Position numbers and translations under genes: made by a program
NCBI GenBank assembly: GCA_012964665.1
Contig: DTTO01000009.1
Coordinates: 1-46,723, forward strand
DNA length: 46,723 nucleotides
Direction: 5' to 3'
Source of the DNA: Fidelibacterota bacterium
GTDB lineage: Bacteria > Fidelibacterota > Marinisomatia > Marinisomatales > TCS55
In this document: piece after piece, positions 37,755 through 46,599 of the stretch
How positions within the stretch are numbered: the stretch's first letter is position 1
Layout: each line of letters opens with the position of its first letter
Notes under the pieces: model-generated
Database searches by the model: none
What the model saw: the letters and a program-made list of their open reading frames with translations, nothing else
What the model was told of the DNA's origin: nothing

Positions 37755-38874
37755 TTAAGCTTCCTCCACTTCAACGGTTTTTCCTAACTGATGCATCAAA
37801 TAAGCATAGATAAATTTATCAATATCACCATCCATCACCGCCGATATATTGCCTGTTTCTTCTTTAGTGCGATGATCCTTTACCATGTTATAAGGATGGA
37901 ATACATATGATCGAATCTGGCTTCCCCATGCAATATCCATCTTACTGTCTTCTAAATTTTTCAGCATTTCTTTTTCTTTTTCAACTTCCAACCGATACAA
38001 CCGTGCTTTTAATACTTTCATTGCAGATGCTTTATTTTTGTGTTGACTACGTTCATTCTGACATTGCACCACAATTCCCGTAGGTATGTGAGTTATTCGA
38101 ATAGCTGAATCAGTCTTATTCACATGTTGACCGCCAGCACCACTAGCACGGTATGTATCAATGCGTAAATCATTTGGATTAATTTCAACTTCAATTTCTT
38201 GTTCTGGTGAAGGATAAACAAATACCGATGCGAATGATGTATGGCGACGGTTATTGGAATCAAAGGGTGAGATGCGCACCAGACGGTGCACACCAGCCTC
38301 CGCCTTAAGTAAACCGTAAGCATAATCTCCTTTGATCTCTATCGTTAGGTCTTTGATACCGGCTTCATCACCAGGCTGATAATCCATGATTTCCTTTTTA
38401 AATGAATTACGTTCCACCCAACGAGAATACATGCGGTACAACATCTCGGCCCAATCTTGGCTTTCTGTACCACCAGCACCAGGATGAATTGTCATTATTG
38501 CATCTTCCGTATCCTGGGAATCACCCAGAATCATCTTCAATTCTAGATTTTCAATAGTTGATACAAATTTATTCAATTCCACATTTATTTCTTCTAGTTC
38601 TGTGTCACCTGTTTCACCAAATTCCATTAATACTTGAATGTCCCCCTTAAGAGTATCCAATTTCTGCCAGAGCGTGATCTCCTTTTCAAGGATAGATGTT
38701 TTTTTTAGGTGTGATGAGGCCGCAGCATTATCATTCCAAAAATCAGGCACGGCGGATACCTGACGCATTTTTTCTAAATCAGCTCGTTTTGCTGGTAAGT
38801 CAAAGATGCCTCCGCAATTCGGAATACTTTTTCTCTGCGGCATTGTATTGATCTTTTAAATCGATTAGTTCCAT
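37755..38874 (-). CDS. prfB: Peptide chain release factor 2 with programmed +1 frameshift
   Basis: RF2 recognises UAA/UGA; the specificity tripeptide SPF is present (RISPFDSNN), and the catalytic GGQ is in GAGGQHVNKTDSAIR. The frame that reads these motifs has no authentic start of its own. A separate zero frame begins at ATG 38874 (MELIDLKDQYNAAEKKY ... RRHL) and meets TGA after 24 codons at CTT-TGA-C. A +1 slip there joins it to D-L-P-A-K-R-A-D-L, giving a 372-residue protein, normal for RF2. The 38843 ATG of the downstream frame is a false start. The arrangement is the autoregulatory RF2 frameshift. Confidence 0.95.
38799..38814 (-). promoter_or_regulatory. prfB programmed +1 frameshift signal
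   Basis: On the minus strand the sequence reads CGG-AGG-CAT-CTT-TGA-C. The slippery CTT codon (38803-38805), the in-frame UGA (38800-38802) and the following C match the conserved RF2 site. GGAGG lies three bases before CTT as the internal Shine-Dalgarno stimulator. Low RF2 lets ribosomes pause at UGA and shift. Confidence 0.95.
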
Positions 38875-38960
38875 TAATGAAATTTACGCTTTTGTTCAAT
38901 TGTGATAAGATGAAAATCTTCAGAATTTCAGCGGAGAATGGTATAACTATGTGCTTTTAA

Positions 38961-38983
38961 ACTGAGATAAAGAATATCTCAGT
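38961..38983. repeat. Perfect inverted repeat upstream of prfB
   Basis: ACTGAGATA (38961-38969) and TATCTCAGT (38975-38983) are exact reverse complements around AAGAA. No T-run follows on either strand, so it is not a standard terminator. It lies 87 bases before the prfB start in the 178-base gap to cdaA and could be an operator or a processed RNA stem. Confidence 0.6.
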
Positions 38984-39017
38984 CTGCAATTGGTATTAAA
39001 AGAGGTTTTTTGTTCTA

Positions 39018-39043
39018 CATCTAGTTGGTGGACAATCTAGATG
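39018..39043. repeat. Inverted repeat just downstream of cdaA
   Basis: CATCTAG (39018-39024) and CTAGATG (39037-39043) flank a 12-base spacer. TTG/CAA inside it extends the stem with one bulge to about 10 bp. It lies 9 bases after the cdaA stop. On the minus strand it is followed by A-rich rather than T-rich sequence, so it could be a weak or Rho-related transcription end or an RNA 3' end stem. Confidence 0.5.
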
Positions 39044-39052
39044 ACAGATTGG

Positions 39053-39829
39053 TTAATCTCCGGAAGAAATAAACATCCTATCGTTTAAATATTTCCGCAG
39101 AGCAATATCATCCATACTAATATGGGCAAAGCGACCATCCTCAACCACTGAGATTCGAGCTTTCTCTTCAGACACTAAAACTACAATTGCATCTGTTTCC
39201 TCAGAAATACCCAGGGCAGCACGATGACGGGTCCCCATTTCGGGATCAATCATAGTGCTTTCAGTCAGAGGTAAAATACAAGCCGCTGCATCAATAATAT
39301 CATTCTGAATAATGACAGCTCCATCGTGAAGCGGTGAAGTTGGATTAAAAATAGACACCAGTAGAGGTGCAGTCACTTCCGCTTTAAGTTGCGTACCCTG
39401 CTCTTTATAGGAGCGCAAACCAGTCTCTCGTTGAATTACAATCAATCCACCCCAGTGTCTTTCCTGCAGTTGGGAAGCGGCGTCCACAATCGATATAATT
39501 GTCCTCGATGTGCCAACACGAAAAATGCGTTGAAAGAATCGTGTTTGACCCACATAAATCAGTAAGCGACGCAGTTCTGGCTGAAACAAAATTACAAAAG
39601 CTACCACCCATACTGTCTGAAACTGATTTATCAACCAGCTAGATGCACTCAATCCAAAAGCATTAAAAAGGAATGAACCCACCATCAAGATGATGAGTCC
39701 AGCTAACATTTGTCCTGCCCGGGTACCTTTGAAATACAAATAAATCTTGTAGAATAGCCAACTTACCAGAAGCAAGTCAATCACATCAATGAGCGTAATG
39801 GTCAGAAAACCAATTTGGAACAAAACCAT
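39053..39829 (-). CDS. cdaA: Diadenylate cyclase (membrane c-di-AMP synthase)
   Basis: The 258-residue protein joins two ATP into c-di-AMP. Three N-terminal hydrophobic helices (about 10-31, 40-60, 66-83) are followed by a DAC domain with the catalytic DGA (169-171, SPLHDGAVII) and RHR (201-203, GTRHRAALGIS) motifs. This is the CdaA (DacA) layout. The ATG starts directly after the folP stop. No CdaR-type partner (YbbR) gene follows; instead prfB comes next after a 178-base gap. c-di-AMP signalling is best studied in Gram-positives but also occurs in Bacteroidota and some other diderms. Confidence 0.95.
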   Translation of the reverse strand: MVLFQIGFLTITLIDVIDLLLVSWLFYKIYLYFKGTRAGQMLAGLIILMVGSFLFNAFGLSASSWLINQFQTVWVVAFVILFQPELRRLLIYVGQTRFFQRIFRVGTSRTIISIVDAASQLQERHWGGLIVIQRETGLRSYKEQGTQLKAEVTAPLLVSIFNPTSPLHDGAVIIQNDIIDAAACILPLTESTMIDPEMGTRHRAALGISEETDAIVVLVSEEKARISVVEDGRFAHISMDDIALRKYLNDRMFISSGD

Positions 39830-40666
39830 TTAATTGATTCCCATAATTTTTTCAGTAATGGTTAATGTTCGGCGGGTGGCTCGTATATCATGAACTCGAA
39901 CAATTTTGGCACCATTTATCACACCAGCTGTGATAGATGCCAGTGTGCCTTCCATTCGCTCTTCTATTGGAAGATCTAGAGCAAAGCCAATAAAAGATTT
40001 TCGAGATGGACCAAGTAAAACGGGATATCCCATGGTAGAAATTTGCCCCAATTCGCGGATGATTTCAAAATTATCTTCCAAAAGCTTGCCGAATCCAATA
40101 CCGGGATCCAGAATAATATTCCCACTATCAATTCCTGCTCTTTTTGCTATGGCGATCTGGACTTCAAAAAATGCTTTAATTTCCTTTATTAGGTTGTCGT
40201 AATTGGGATTTTTCTGCATATCTCCAGGTTTACCCTTTATATGCATAATAATGACAGGTACATTGCGTTCAGCTGCTAATGCTGCCATATTATGATCAAA
40301 GGTCAGTCCCGAAATATCGTTTACCATATCTGCGCCTGCGTCTAATGCCGCCTTTGCTACCTTTGATTTATAAGTGTCGATAGAAATCAAACAATCGGAC
40401 TTTAGGCGGATGGCCTCAATTATCGGAATTGTTCGCATTAATTCTTCCTCTAATTGGACAGCCTTAGCTCCTGGGCGGGTCGATTCACCTCCAATATCGA
40501 TTATATTCGCCCCCTCCTTTACCATTTCTAATGCATAATCTATTGCTTGATCATGATATTTAAACTGCCCGCCATCGCTAAAAGAATCAGGCGTCATGTT
40601 AAGGATACCCATAATTAGAGTATGGGGTTGGTGCTTGAGCCAAGATTGGAATTCTTGTCGATTCAT
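39830..40666 (-). CDS. folP: Dihydropteroate synthase
   Basis: The 278-residue TIM-barrel enzyme condenses para-aminobenzoate with dihydropterin pyrophosphate in folate synthesis and is the sulfonamide target. Signature segments are MGILNMTPDSFSDGG, IDIGGESTRPGAKAV, DMVNDISGL, GIGFGKLLEDN and GPSRKSFIGFAL. It is directly joined to cdaA with no intervening base. The folP-cdaA neighbourhood is also known from Bacteroidota. The ftsH terminator lies behind its start. Confidence 0.96.
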   Translation of the reverse strand: MNRQEFQSWLKHQPHTLIMGILNMTPDSFSDGGQFKYHDQAIDYALEMVKEGANIIDIGGESTRPGAKAVQLEEELMRTIPIIEAIRLKSDCLISIDTYKSKVAKAALDAGADMVNDISGLTFDHNMAALAAERNVPVIIMHIKGKPGDMQKNPNYDNLIKEIKAFFEVQIAIAKRAGIDSGNIILDPGIGFGKLLEDNFEIIRELGQISTMGYPVLLGPSRKSFIGFALDLPIEERMEGTLASITAGVINGAKIVRVHDIRATRRTLTITEKIMGIN

Positions 40667-40756
40667 CTATACTTATACTATCATAACAGGCAATAAATTA
40701 AGGGTGAATTCAATTGAGAATAATGGATTTATCAACGGTTGAAAAATAGCCGATAC

Positions 40757-40788
40757 AAAAACGCTCCTCATTTCTGGGGAGCGTTTTT
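40757..40788 (-). terminator. Intrinsic terminator downstream of ftsH
   Basis: ACGCTCC (40761-40767) and GGAGCGT (40778-40784) form a stem with A-run and T-run on either side. It lies 4 bases beyond the ftsH stop (40792) and before the folP promoter region, and probably ends the tilS-hpt-ftsH transcript. Confidence 0.9.
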
Positions 40789-40791
40789 CAT

Positions 40792-42840
40792 TTAATTTTT
40801 TCCGGATGTTTCCGGTTTTTTATTTTGAGGTTTACGGCGGCGTCTTTTTTTCTTTAGTTTTTGGGCTGCCCCGTTTTTTGAACGCTTAATTTGTTTCCCT
40901 TCCATGACCGCCGTTACTTCTTCACCATTTATGGTTTCGTGCTCCAGCAATGCTTTGGCCAAGTCATGCAGCTGACCAATATTTTGTTTTAATATTCGCT
41001 TAGCAGTGGACTGGGACTTCCGTACAATCCGCGCCACTTCTTCATCAATCATTCGTGCAGTTGCCTCAGAATAATCCCGGTGGCTTTGGATTTCACGTCC
41101 GAGAAAAATTTCTTCATTCTTTTTACCAAATGTCATGGGGCCAAGAATATCACTCATTCCCCACTCACAGACCATTTTCCGTGCAATTTTTGTACCCTGC
41201 TCTATGTCATTTCCTGCGCCAGTAGTCAGTTCATTAAAAATTAATTCTTCCGCTGCTCTGCCACCCATCAAAATAGCCAAACGCCCTTCGATATATTCCT
41301 GGGAATAACCGTGTTTCTCATCTATTGGTAATTGCATAGTGACACCCAGCGCCCGACCACGAGGGATGATGGTGACCTTATGCACCGGATCAGCTCCTTT
41401 GGTTTGTGTTGCTACAAGAGTGTGGCCTGCTTCATGATAAGCAGTGGTCTTTTTTTCCTCTTCTGAAAGAACCACACTTTTACGTTGGACACCCATCATG
41501 ACTTTATCTTTGGCTTCTTCAAAATCGGTCATATCTACAGAACGTTTCTTTTTACGCGCAGCTAATAAGGCTGCTTCATTAACAATATTTTCAAGGTCTG
41601 CACCCACCATTCCAGGCGTACCCTTGGCAATGGCTTCCAGTTTAACCTTGCGTTTATTCATCACAATTTTTTTCGTATGCACTTTTAAAATACCAAGCCT
41701 ACCCTTCACGTCAGGAACATCCACCACAATCTGGCGGTCAAAGCGCCCAGGCCGTAGCAAGGCTGAATCCAATACATCAGGTCGATTCGTAGCAGCCATG
41801 AGTATGATATCTTCAGCAGGTTCAAACCCATCCATTTCCACCAATAACGCATTTAAGGTTTGTTCACGTTCATCGTGGCCACCCCCCAAACCGGCACCGC
41901 GCTGACGGCCAACGGCATCTAGTTCATCAATAAAGATAATACAAGGTTGATTTTGTTTTCCCTGTTCAAATAAATCTCTTACACGCGAAGCCCCTACACC
42001 GACGAACATTTCTACGAAGTCTGCCCCGCTTAAGCTATAGAAAGCTACATTTGCTTGCCCAGCCACGGCTCGAGCTAAAAGTGTTTTTCCTGTCCCTGGC
42101 TGGCCCACCAACAAAACACCGCGCGGTATCTTAGCACCCAATTTCTGGTAACGTTTGGGTCTTTTCAGGAAATCCACAATTTCCATCAATTCTTCTTTTG
42201 CTTCCACGCATCCAGCAACGTCATTAAATGTCACCTTGGGCCTATCAGAGGTCCAAATCTTGGCGCGGCTTTTTCCAAAATTAAAAATGGATTTCATACC
42301 GCCGGCGCCGCCTTGCATTCGGCGCATAATAAAAATCCAGAAAGCCAGAATAGCAATCCATGGTAATAAGTTCAGAAAATAGCCAGTCCAGTCAATCGAT
42401 TTTTGCTTAAACGTATAATCCACGTTATGCTGATCCCATTCATTCATAACTTCGCGATCAACAAAGGGGAGTTTTAAACGAAATTTTATTACTTCTTGAG
42501 AAATTCCGCCTGCATTCAATACAATCCTTTTTTCAGATAATTCACCGTGAAAAACTTCATCTACAACACGCGCTTTCGCGATCAGACCATCTTTGAGAAA
42601 AGTGCGATATTCTGTATATTGGATCTCAACTTCATCGGCACCTTTTCCAGTAAATAGATTGGATAAAAAGACAGCAGAAATGATAATCAGAACCCAAACT
42701 AGGCTGGTTTTTCCAGCCCGTTTCCATTGAAACTCTTTGTTTTCTTTTTTATTTTTTTTTCTGGTTTGGGATGACTTTTCAGTACCCTGTGGTCTGTTAT
42801 TTTTTGATCTATTTTTCTTTTTAGAATTCACGTTACTCAC
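40792..42840 (-). CDS. ftsH: ATP-dependent zinc metalloprotease FtsH
   Basis: The roughly 682-residue membrane protease has two transmembrane helices ([17 protein letters not shown] and [18 protein letters not shown]), an AAA domain with Walker [14 protein letters not shown] and Walker [17 protein letters not shown], the SRH loop [21 protein letters not shown], and the zinc motif HEAGH. It degrades membrane and short-lived soluble proteins. The N-terminus before the first helix is about 45 residues and very Lys/Arg/Asn-rich, longer than usual; a basic tail ends the protein. I chose GTG at 42840 because AAGGA lies 7 bases before it. TTG 42846 and GTG 42831 remain possible. All of these starts lie at or just after the hpt stop. 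Confidence 0.95.
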   Translation of the reverse strand: MSNVNSKKKNRSKNNRPQGTEKSSQTRKKNKKENKEFQWKRAGKTSLVWVLIIISAVFLSNLFTGKGADEVEIQYTEYRTFLKDGLIAKARVVDEVFHGELSEKRIVLNAGGISQEVIKFRLKLPFVDREVMNEWDQHNVDYTFKQKSIDWTGYFLNLLPWIAILAFWIFIMRRMQGGAGGMKSIFNFGKSRAKIWTSDRPKVTFNDVAGCVEAKEELMEIVDFLKRPKRYQKLGAKIPRGVLLVGQPGTGKTLLARAVAGQANVAFYSLSGADFVEMFVGVGASRVRDLFEQGKQNQPCIIFIDELDAVGRQRGAGLGGGHDEREQTLNALLVEMDGFEPAEDIILMAATNRPDVLDSALLRPGRFDRQIVVDVPDVKGRLGILKVHTKKIVMNKRKVKLEAIAKGTPGMVGADLENIVNEAALLAARKKKRSVDMTDFEEAKDKVMMGVQRKSVVLSEEEKKTTAYHEAGHTLVATQTKGADPVHKVTIIPRGRALGVTMQLPIDEKHGYSQEYIEGRLAILMGGRAAEELIFNELTTGAGNDIEQGTKIARKMVCEWGMSDILGPMTFGKKNEEIFLGREIQSHRDYSEATARMIDEEVARIVRKSQSTAKRILKQNIGQLHDLAKALLEHETINGEEVTAVMEGKQIKRSKNGAAQKLKKKRRRRKPQNKKPETSGKN

Positions 42841-43372
42841 TCTCAATTCCTTCGAGGCGGTAAACTCCCCTTAAATTTCTTAGTTTTTGGTCATAATCCA
42901 AGCCGTATCCTACGACGAATTCAGGCGGAATTTCAAATCCTACCCAATCAATGTCAAAATCCAGTTTGGCAATATCCGGTTTTAATAATAGTGTTACGAT
43001 AGCTACTGATTTTGGACCGGCCTCATGCATTCGGTCACGGATAAATTTTATTGTTAACCCAGAATCAATAATATCTTCCACAATAATAACATGACGATCA
43101 GTGATAATAGCTGAAATATCTTTGCGAAGCCTTACCGTCCCCTTGGATTGTGTACCTTTATAACTGGTAACCTTGATGAAATCGATTTCACAATCGATGT
43201 CAAGTGCACGCACAAGATCAGCACAAAAAATAAAACTACCATTTAATATACCGATCAAAATTGGCGCTTCACCATCATAAATTTTGGATATGGAAGCAGC
43301 AATTTCTTCTACCTTATTTTTGATCTGTTTTTCTGAAATCAGCTCAATTAATTTTTCGTTATCAACTTTCAC
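42833..43372 (-). CDS. hpt: Hypoxanthine-guanine phosphoribosyltransferase
   Basis: The 179-residue purine salvage enzyme converts hypoxanthine or guanine to IMP or GMP. The PRPP-binding motif is VIIVEDIIDSGLTIKF and the base-recognition segment is DWVGFEIPPEFVVGYGLDYD. The start is GTG, 2 bases past the tilS stop, with AGGA five bases before it. The order tilS-hpt-ftsH is a classical bacterial cluster. Confidence 0.95.
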   Translation of the reverse strand: MKVDNEKLIELISEKQIKNKVEEIAASISKIYDGEAPILIGILNGSFIFCADLVRALDIDCEIDFIKVTSYKGTQSKGTVRLRKDISAIITDRHVIIVEDIIDSGLTIKFIRDRMHEAGPKSVAIVTLLLKPDIAKLDFDIDWVGFEIPPEFVVGYGLDYDQKLRNLRGVYRLEGIESE

Positions 43373-43374
43373 GG

Positions 43375-44763
43375 CTATCCTACCCCAGGTTCTAAATAAA
43401 GTTCCAAATATTCAGTTGTTGAATCGGTAATCTTTGCCAAATCACCAAGGCGTCTACCACAGATCCAAATAATCTCATCATTGGCAGTTAAAACAAGTTG
43501 TTGCATCTTCGAAAAGCGATTTACTTTTTCGTCAATTAAAAAATCGCTAACCTTTTTATGCCCAACCATTCCTAGAGGTTGAAATATATCGCCTTTATGC
43601 CATGATCGAAGGATTAAATTTTTTCCTTCCACCGCTTTACCATCAATTATTTCATAAAATGGATCAGTGTTTACGATTGGACTTTCAATTTTATTCAATG
43701 TGAGGGTATATCCATCAGTCCCAAATTGTCCTTGACTATCAATGGAAAGATTAACTGGTTTCAAATCTCCACGGATCAAAACCCAACAATTACGATCTCG
43801 TAAAACTGTCCAGTCCAGATTCAATTCCAATATTGAACCAATTTTTGCTTTCCTAAACCATTGACTTAGTGTTTCCCAACGGTGTCGCCTCCAAGAAATC
43901 ATATTTTCACCGATAATAAACTTGGTCAACCGTACTAATTGTTTCTTCGAAAGAAAATCGAATTGCTCATCCATCAGTAGAATCTGGCCATTCTCTTTTT
44001 TTACTGCTTGATTAGCCAATTTTAAAATGACCGCATCCATTCTTGTCACTGCATCAACTGCTTGCCTGGATAATTCGCCAAAACGAGATGCTAATTGGTC
44101 AGTATTTAGTAACCATTTATTTACAATTTTATGACGGATGAAATTCCTTTGAATAGATAAATCCCAATTTGATTTATCCTCAATGAAATACAGATTATTA
44201 TCTTTCACATATTTTTCAATAGACGTTTGACTAAATATCAACAGCGGTCTTACAATATATTTATTTTGTGTTGGCATACCCTGCAATCCTTCAACACCAC
44301 AGCCTGCATCCAAATGCATCAGGATTGTTTCAATTTGATCATTGCTATGGTGTGCTGTCAGGACCCAATTACAATTGAACTTTTCTTGAGTAACTTCATA
44401 AGCTTTGTATCGAATTCTCCGAGCCCACATTTCTATGCTTTCACCTTTTTTTCGTTTTCTTGATGGATAAAATACTTCCAGATCGATTTCCCACTCTTTA
44501 CAAAGATCCTTTACAAATAATTCTTCCATTGAACTGGCTTTTCTTAGGCCATGATTAACGTGAACTGCGTAAACGTCAGTGCCCAATTTTCTTTTCAACT
44601 TTTGACATAAATGCAATAGTGCCACTGAATCACATCCACCGGACAAAGCAACAAGGAGTCGACATTCAGAACTGATCTTCACCAGTTTAGAAAAATGTTC
44701 GTAAAATCCAGAAAATGTTAGTTTGGAATTAATGTTAAGCTCTTGATTTAAATTGGAAAACAA
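43375..44763 (-). CDS. tilS: tRNA(Ile)-lysidine synthase
   Basis: TilS modifies C34 of the minor tRNA-Ile to lysidine so that it reads AUA. The 462-residue protein has the PP-loop SGGCDSVALLHL, GLRKASSMEE and a C-terminal TilS domain with DIFQPLGMVGHKKVSDFLIDEKV. No ATG exists before the PP-loop. The frame opens at TTG 44763, and an internal GTG about 75 bases later would still keep the motif. The start is therefore uncertain, and its Shine-Dalgarno is weak. metF ends 60 bases earlier. Confidence 0.93.
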   Translation of the reverse strand: MFSNLNQELNINSKLTFSGFYEHFSKLVKISSECRLLVALSGGCDSVALLHLCQKLKRKLGTDVYAVHVNHGLRKASSMEELFVKDLCKEWEIDLEVFYPSRKRKKGESIEMWARRIRYKAYEVTQEKFNCNWVLTAHHSNDQIETILMHLDAGCGVEGLQGMPTQNKYIVRPLLIFSQTSIEKYVKDNNLYFIEDKSNWDLSIQRNFIRHKIVNKWLLNTDQLASRFGELSRQAVDAVTRMDAVILKLANQAVKKENGQILLMDEQFDFLSKKQLVRLTKFIIGENMISWRRHRWETLSQWFRKAKIGSILELNLDWTVLRDRNCWVLIRGDLKPVNLSIDSQGQFGTDGYTLTLNKIESPIVNTDPFYEIIDGKAVEGKNLILRSWHKGDIFQPLGMVGHKKVSDFLIDEKVNRFSKMQQLVLTANDEIIWICGRRLGDLAKITDSTTEYLELYLEPGVG

Positions 44764-44823
44764 TTTTTGCCAAGACTGGTATTACAGAAATGGCCAAATA
44801 ATAATTTTTTGATCTTATTCAAT

Positions 44824-46599
44824 TCAAGCTTTTTCATGGTTTAATAATTTTTTTAATAGGTTGCTATCAACATAATTATTATCAACAATATTAACTAAGT
44901 AATAGGTCTCATATATTTCTTTTAGAAGTTTAAATGATGCGGATTTTTTTTCATATATTGAAGCCCAATCACTCATCCACAAACCAAAAGCTTCATCTTT
45001 CCAGATTAAAAATGATCGCGTATCTACAATTGTAGGTTGCATAATTTCCTTGCCAGGAAAAACGCCCCACGTTACAGCCATTACACTATTTTCTGGCAAG
45101 TTTGTAATTAAATCTCCATCAATGTTGATTGCTTGATAGGAAATATTTTCTGTTGATTTTATACTTTTTAGTAATGCATTTAACTTATCTTTTGACGTAA
45201 AAAACTCCAAATAGGCTTTTTGATAAACCCTTCCACCTGCGCCACCCCACCCAACTACGGCATCTTCTGACGGAGCTCCATTTACATTTGGCTGGGAGTT
45301 GATAGTAAAAAACCCCATTTCATTTAAATTGATCAAATTACTAGAGATCTGTTGGCTTTCTTGCGCTAATTGCATTTCACACCAGGGCAGACTATTTATC
45401 TTACCTTTACAGAATGATACAAATACGTCTTTTATATCTTTGATAGATTTTGGCTCCCCCCAGATTTTTTTTCTTCGTGCCTTTACTTTATCACTCTTAG
45501 CACCAGCTCTTATCGCATGATATTGGTTCAGTTCACCAAATGTTGGGCTTGTTATATCACCCCAACGACCATTAGGAAAATCATCCCAGCTTTCTGTGCG
45601 TGTTAAATAGCTTACAGGTCGATTACTCCAATATATTGGGCGTACATCCTCACTTGTTTTTCGATCACCTAATGTTGATTGCCGCCATGGTAATTCCTTA
45701 CTAATTCCTCGAGATGAAACAAGATCCAGCGATTTTAAAATTTCTGAAACAGAATGTTCTAGATTCAGTGTATAAAAATGTAACCCAGGTACACCTTCTT
45801 CAATCAGTTTTTTACACATTGTTGTCGCTTGGTCAATACCGAAATTAATTACACTGGAATCGTCGTTCTTAATTGATTCTAATTGTGTAGAGACTAAATC
45901 AGGAATGCTAAGTTCACAAAATTGGGTGAATTTTAAGAATCTGCCATAGTTATGGATCGGCATTATACCTGGGATTATTGGTACTTTTATCCCTGCTTTA
46001 ATGCATTTATCTCTAAAAAGCAGAAATTTATCAACATCATAAAATAATTGAGTTACCACAATGTCCGATCCCGCATCCACTTTTTCTTTAAGAAAGTTTA
46101 TATCAATATCGATATCAGTTTGCTCTTGGTGGCCATCAGGGTAACCTCCAACACCTAAGAAAAAGTCATTTCCAAATTCTTTTCTGATATAACGTACAAG
46201 ATCAACCCCATTGCGAAAACCATCTGCATGTTTCTCCCAAGTAAGGGATCCCTCTGGCGGATCACCTCTTAGTGCTAATATATTGAATAGACTACTCTCT
46301 TTTGCTTCTGTAAGTATTTTTTTGATAGATGATACTGCCATATTTGTACAGGTAAGATGCATCATTACTTCCAAACCAAAATATTTCTGTATAGTTTTAC
46401 ATATTTCCAGCGTTTTATCAGCAGTGGACCCGCCTGCACCCCACGTGACATCAATATAAGCAGGATGAAGGGACGCCATCCTATCAATCCTACTATAAAG
46501 GTTATCCATCCCAAAATCTGTTTTTGGCGGAAAAAATTCAAAACTGTAAAAAGTTTTTTCTTCAGCTATATAATCTGCTATTTTTTCTGAAATTTTCAT
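44824..46599 (-). CDS. metF: Methylenetetrahydrofolate reductase, eukaryotic-type with regulatory domain
   Basis: This 591-residue enzyme reduces 5,10-methylene-THF to 5-methyl-THF, the methyl donor for methionine. The N-terminal half (about 1-295) is a MetF TIM-barrel: FYSFEFFPPKT (Glu21), VTWGAGGSTAD, LALRGDPPEGS, TQLFYDVD and GLHFYTLN. A linker (EDVRPIYWSNRP, 318-328) leads into a second half. It contains DFPNGRWGDITSPTFGEL, FTINSQPNVNGAPS, VYQKAYLEFFTS and VTWGVFPGKEIMQPTIVD. These are close to the S-adenosylmethionine-binding C-terminal domain of animal and fungal MTHFR. Bacterial MetF is usually about 290 residues. The start is ATG 46599; a TTG three codons earlier is less likely. Confidence 0.9.
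   Translation of the reverse strand: MKISEKIADYIAEEKTFYSFEFFPPKTDFGMDNLYSRIDRMASLHPAYIDVTWGAGGSTADKTLEICKTIQKYFGLEVMMHLTCTNMAVSSIKKILTEAKESSLFNILALRGDPPEGSLTWEKHADGFRNGVDLVRYIRKEFGNDFFLGVGGYPDGHQEQTDIDIDINFLKEKVDAGSDIVVTQLFYDVDKFLLFRDKCIKAGIKVPIIPGIMPIHNYGRFLKFTQFCELSIPDLVSTQLESIKNDDSSVINFGIDQATTMCKKLIEEGVPGLHFYTLNLEHSVSEILKSLDLVSSRGISKELPWRQSTLGDRKTSEDVRPIYWSNRPVSYLTRTESWDDFPNGRWGDITSPTFGELNQYHAIRAGAKSDKVKARRKKIWGEPKSIKDIKDVFVSFCKGKINSLPWCEMQLAQESQQISSNLINLNEMGFFTINSQPNVNGAPSEDAVVGWGGAGGRVYQKAYLEFFTSKDKLNALLKSIKSTENISYQAINIDGDLITNLPENSVMAVTWGVFPGKEIMQPTIVDTRSFLIWKDEAFGLWMSDWASIYEKKSASFKLLKEIYETYYLVNIVDNNYVDSNLLKKLLNHEKA

Noticed and set aside
38820-38843. ATG 38843 as the prfB start
   Set aside because: The first 14 codons of that frame are not RF2-like, while the +1 frameshift from ATG 38874 gives a correct N-terminus.
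41444-41905. 153-codon plus-strand ORF opposite ftsH
   Set aside because: It is antisense to the FtsH AAA and SRH motifs and is Ser/Thr-rich as expected of a shadow frame.
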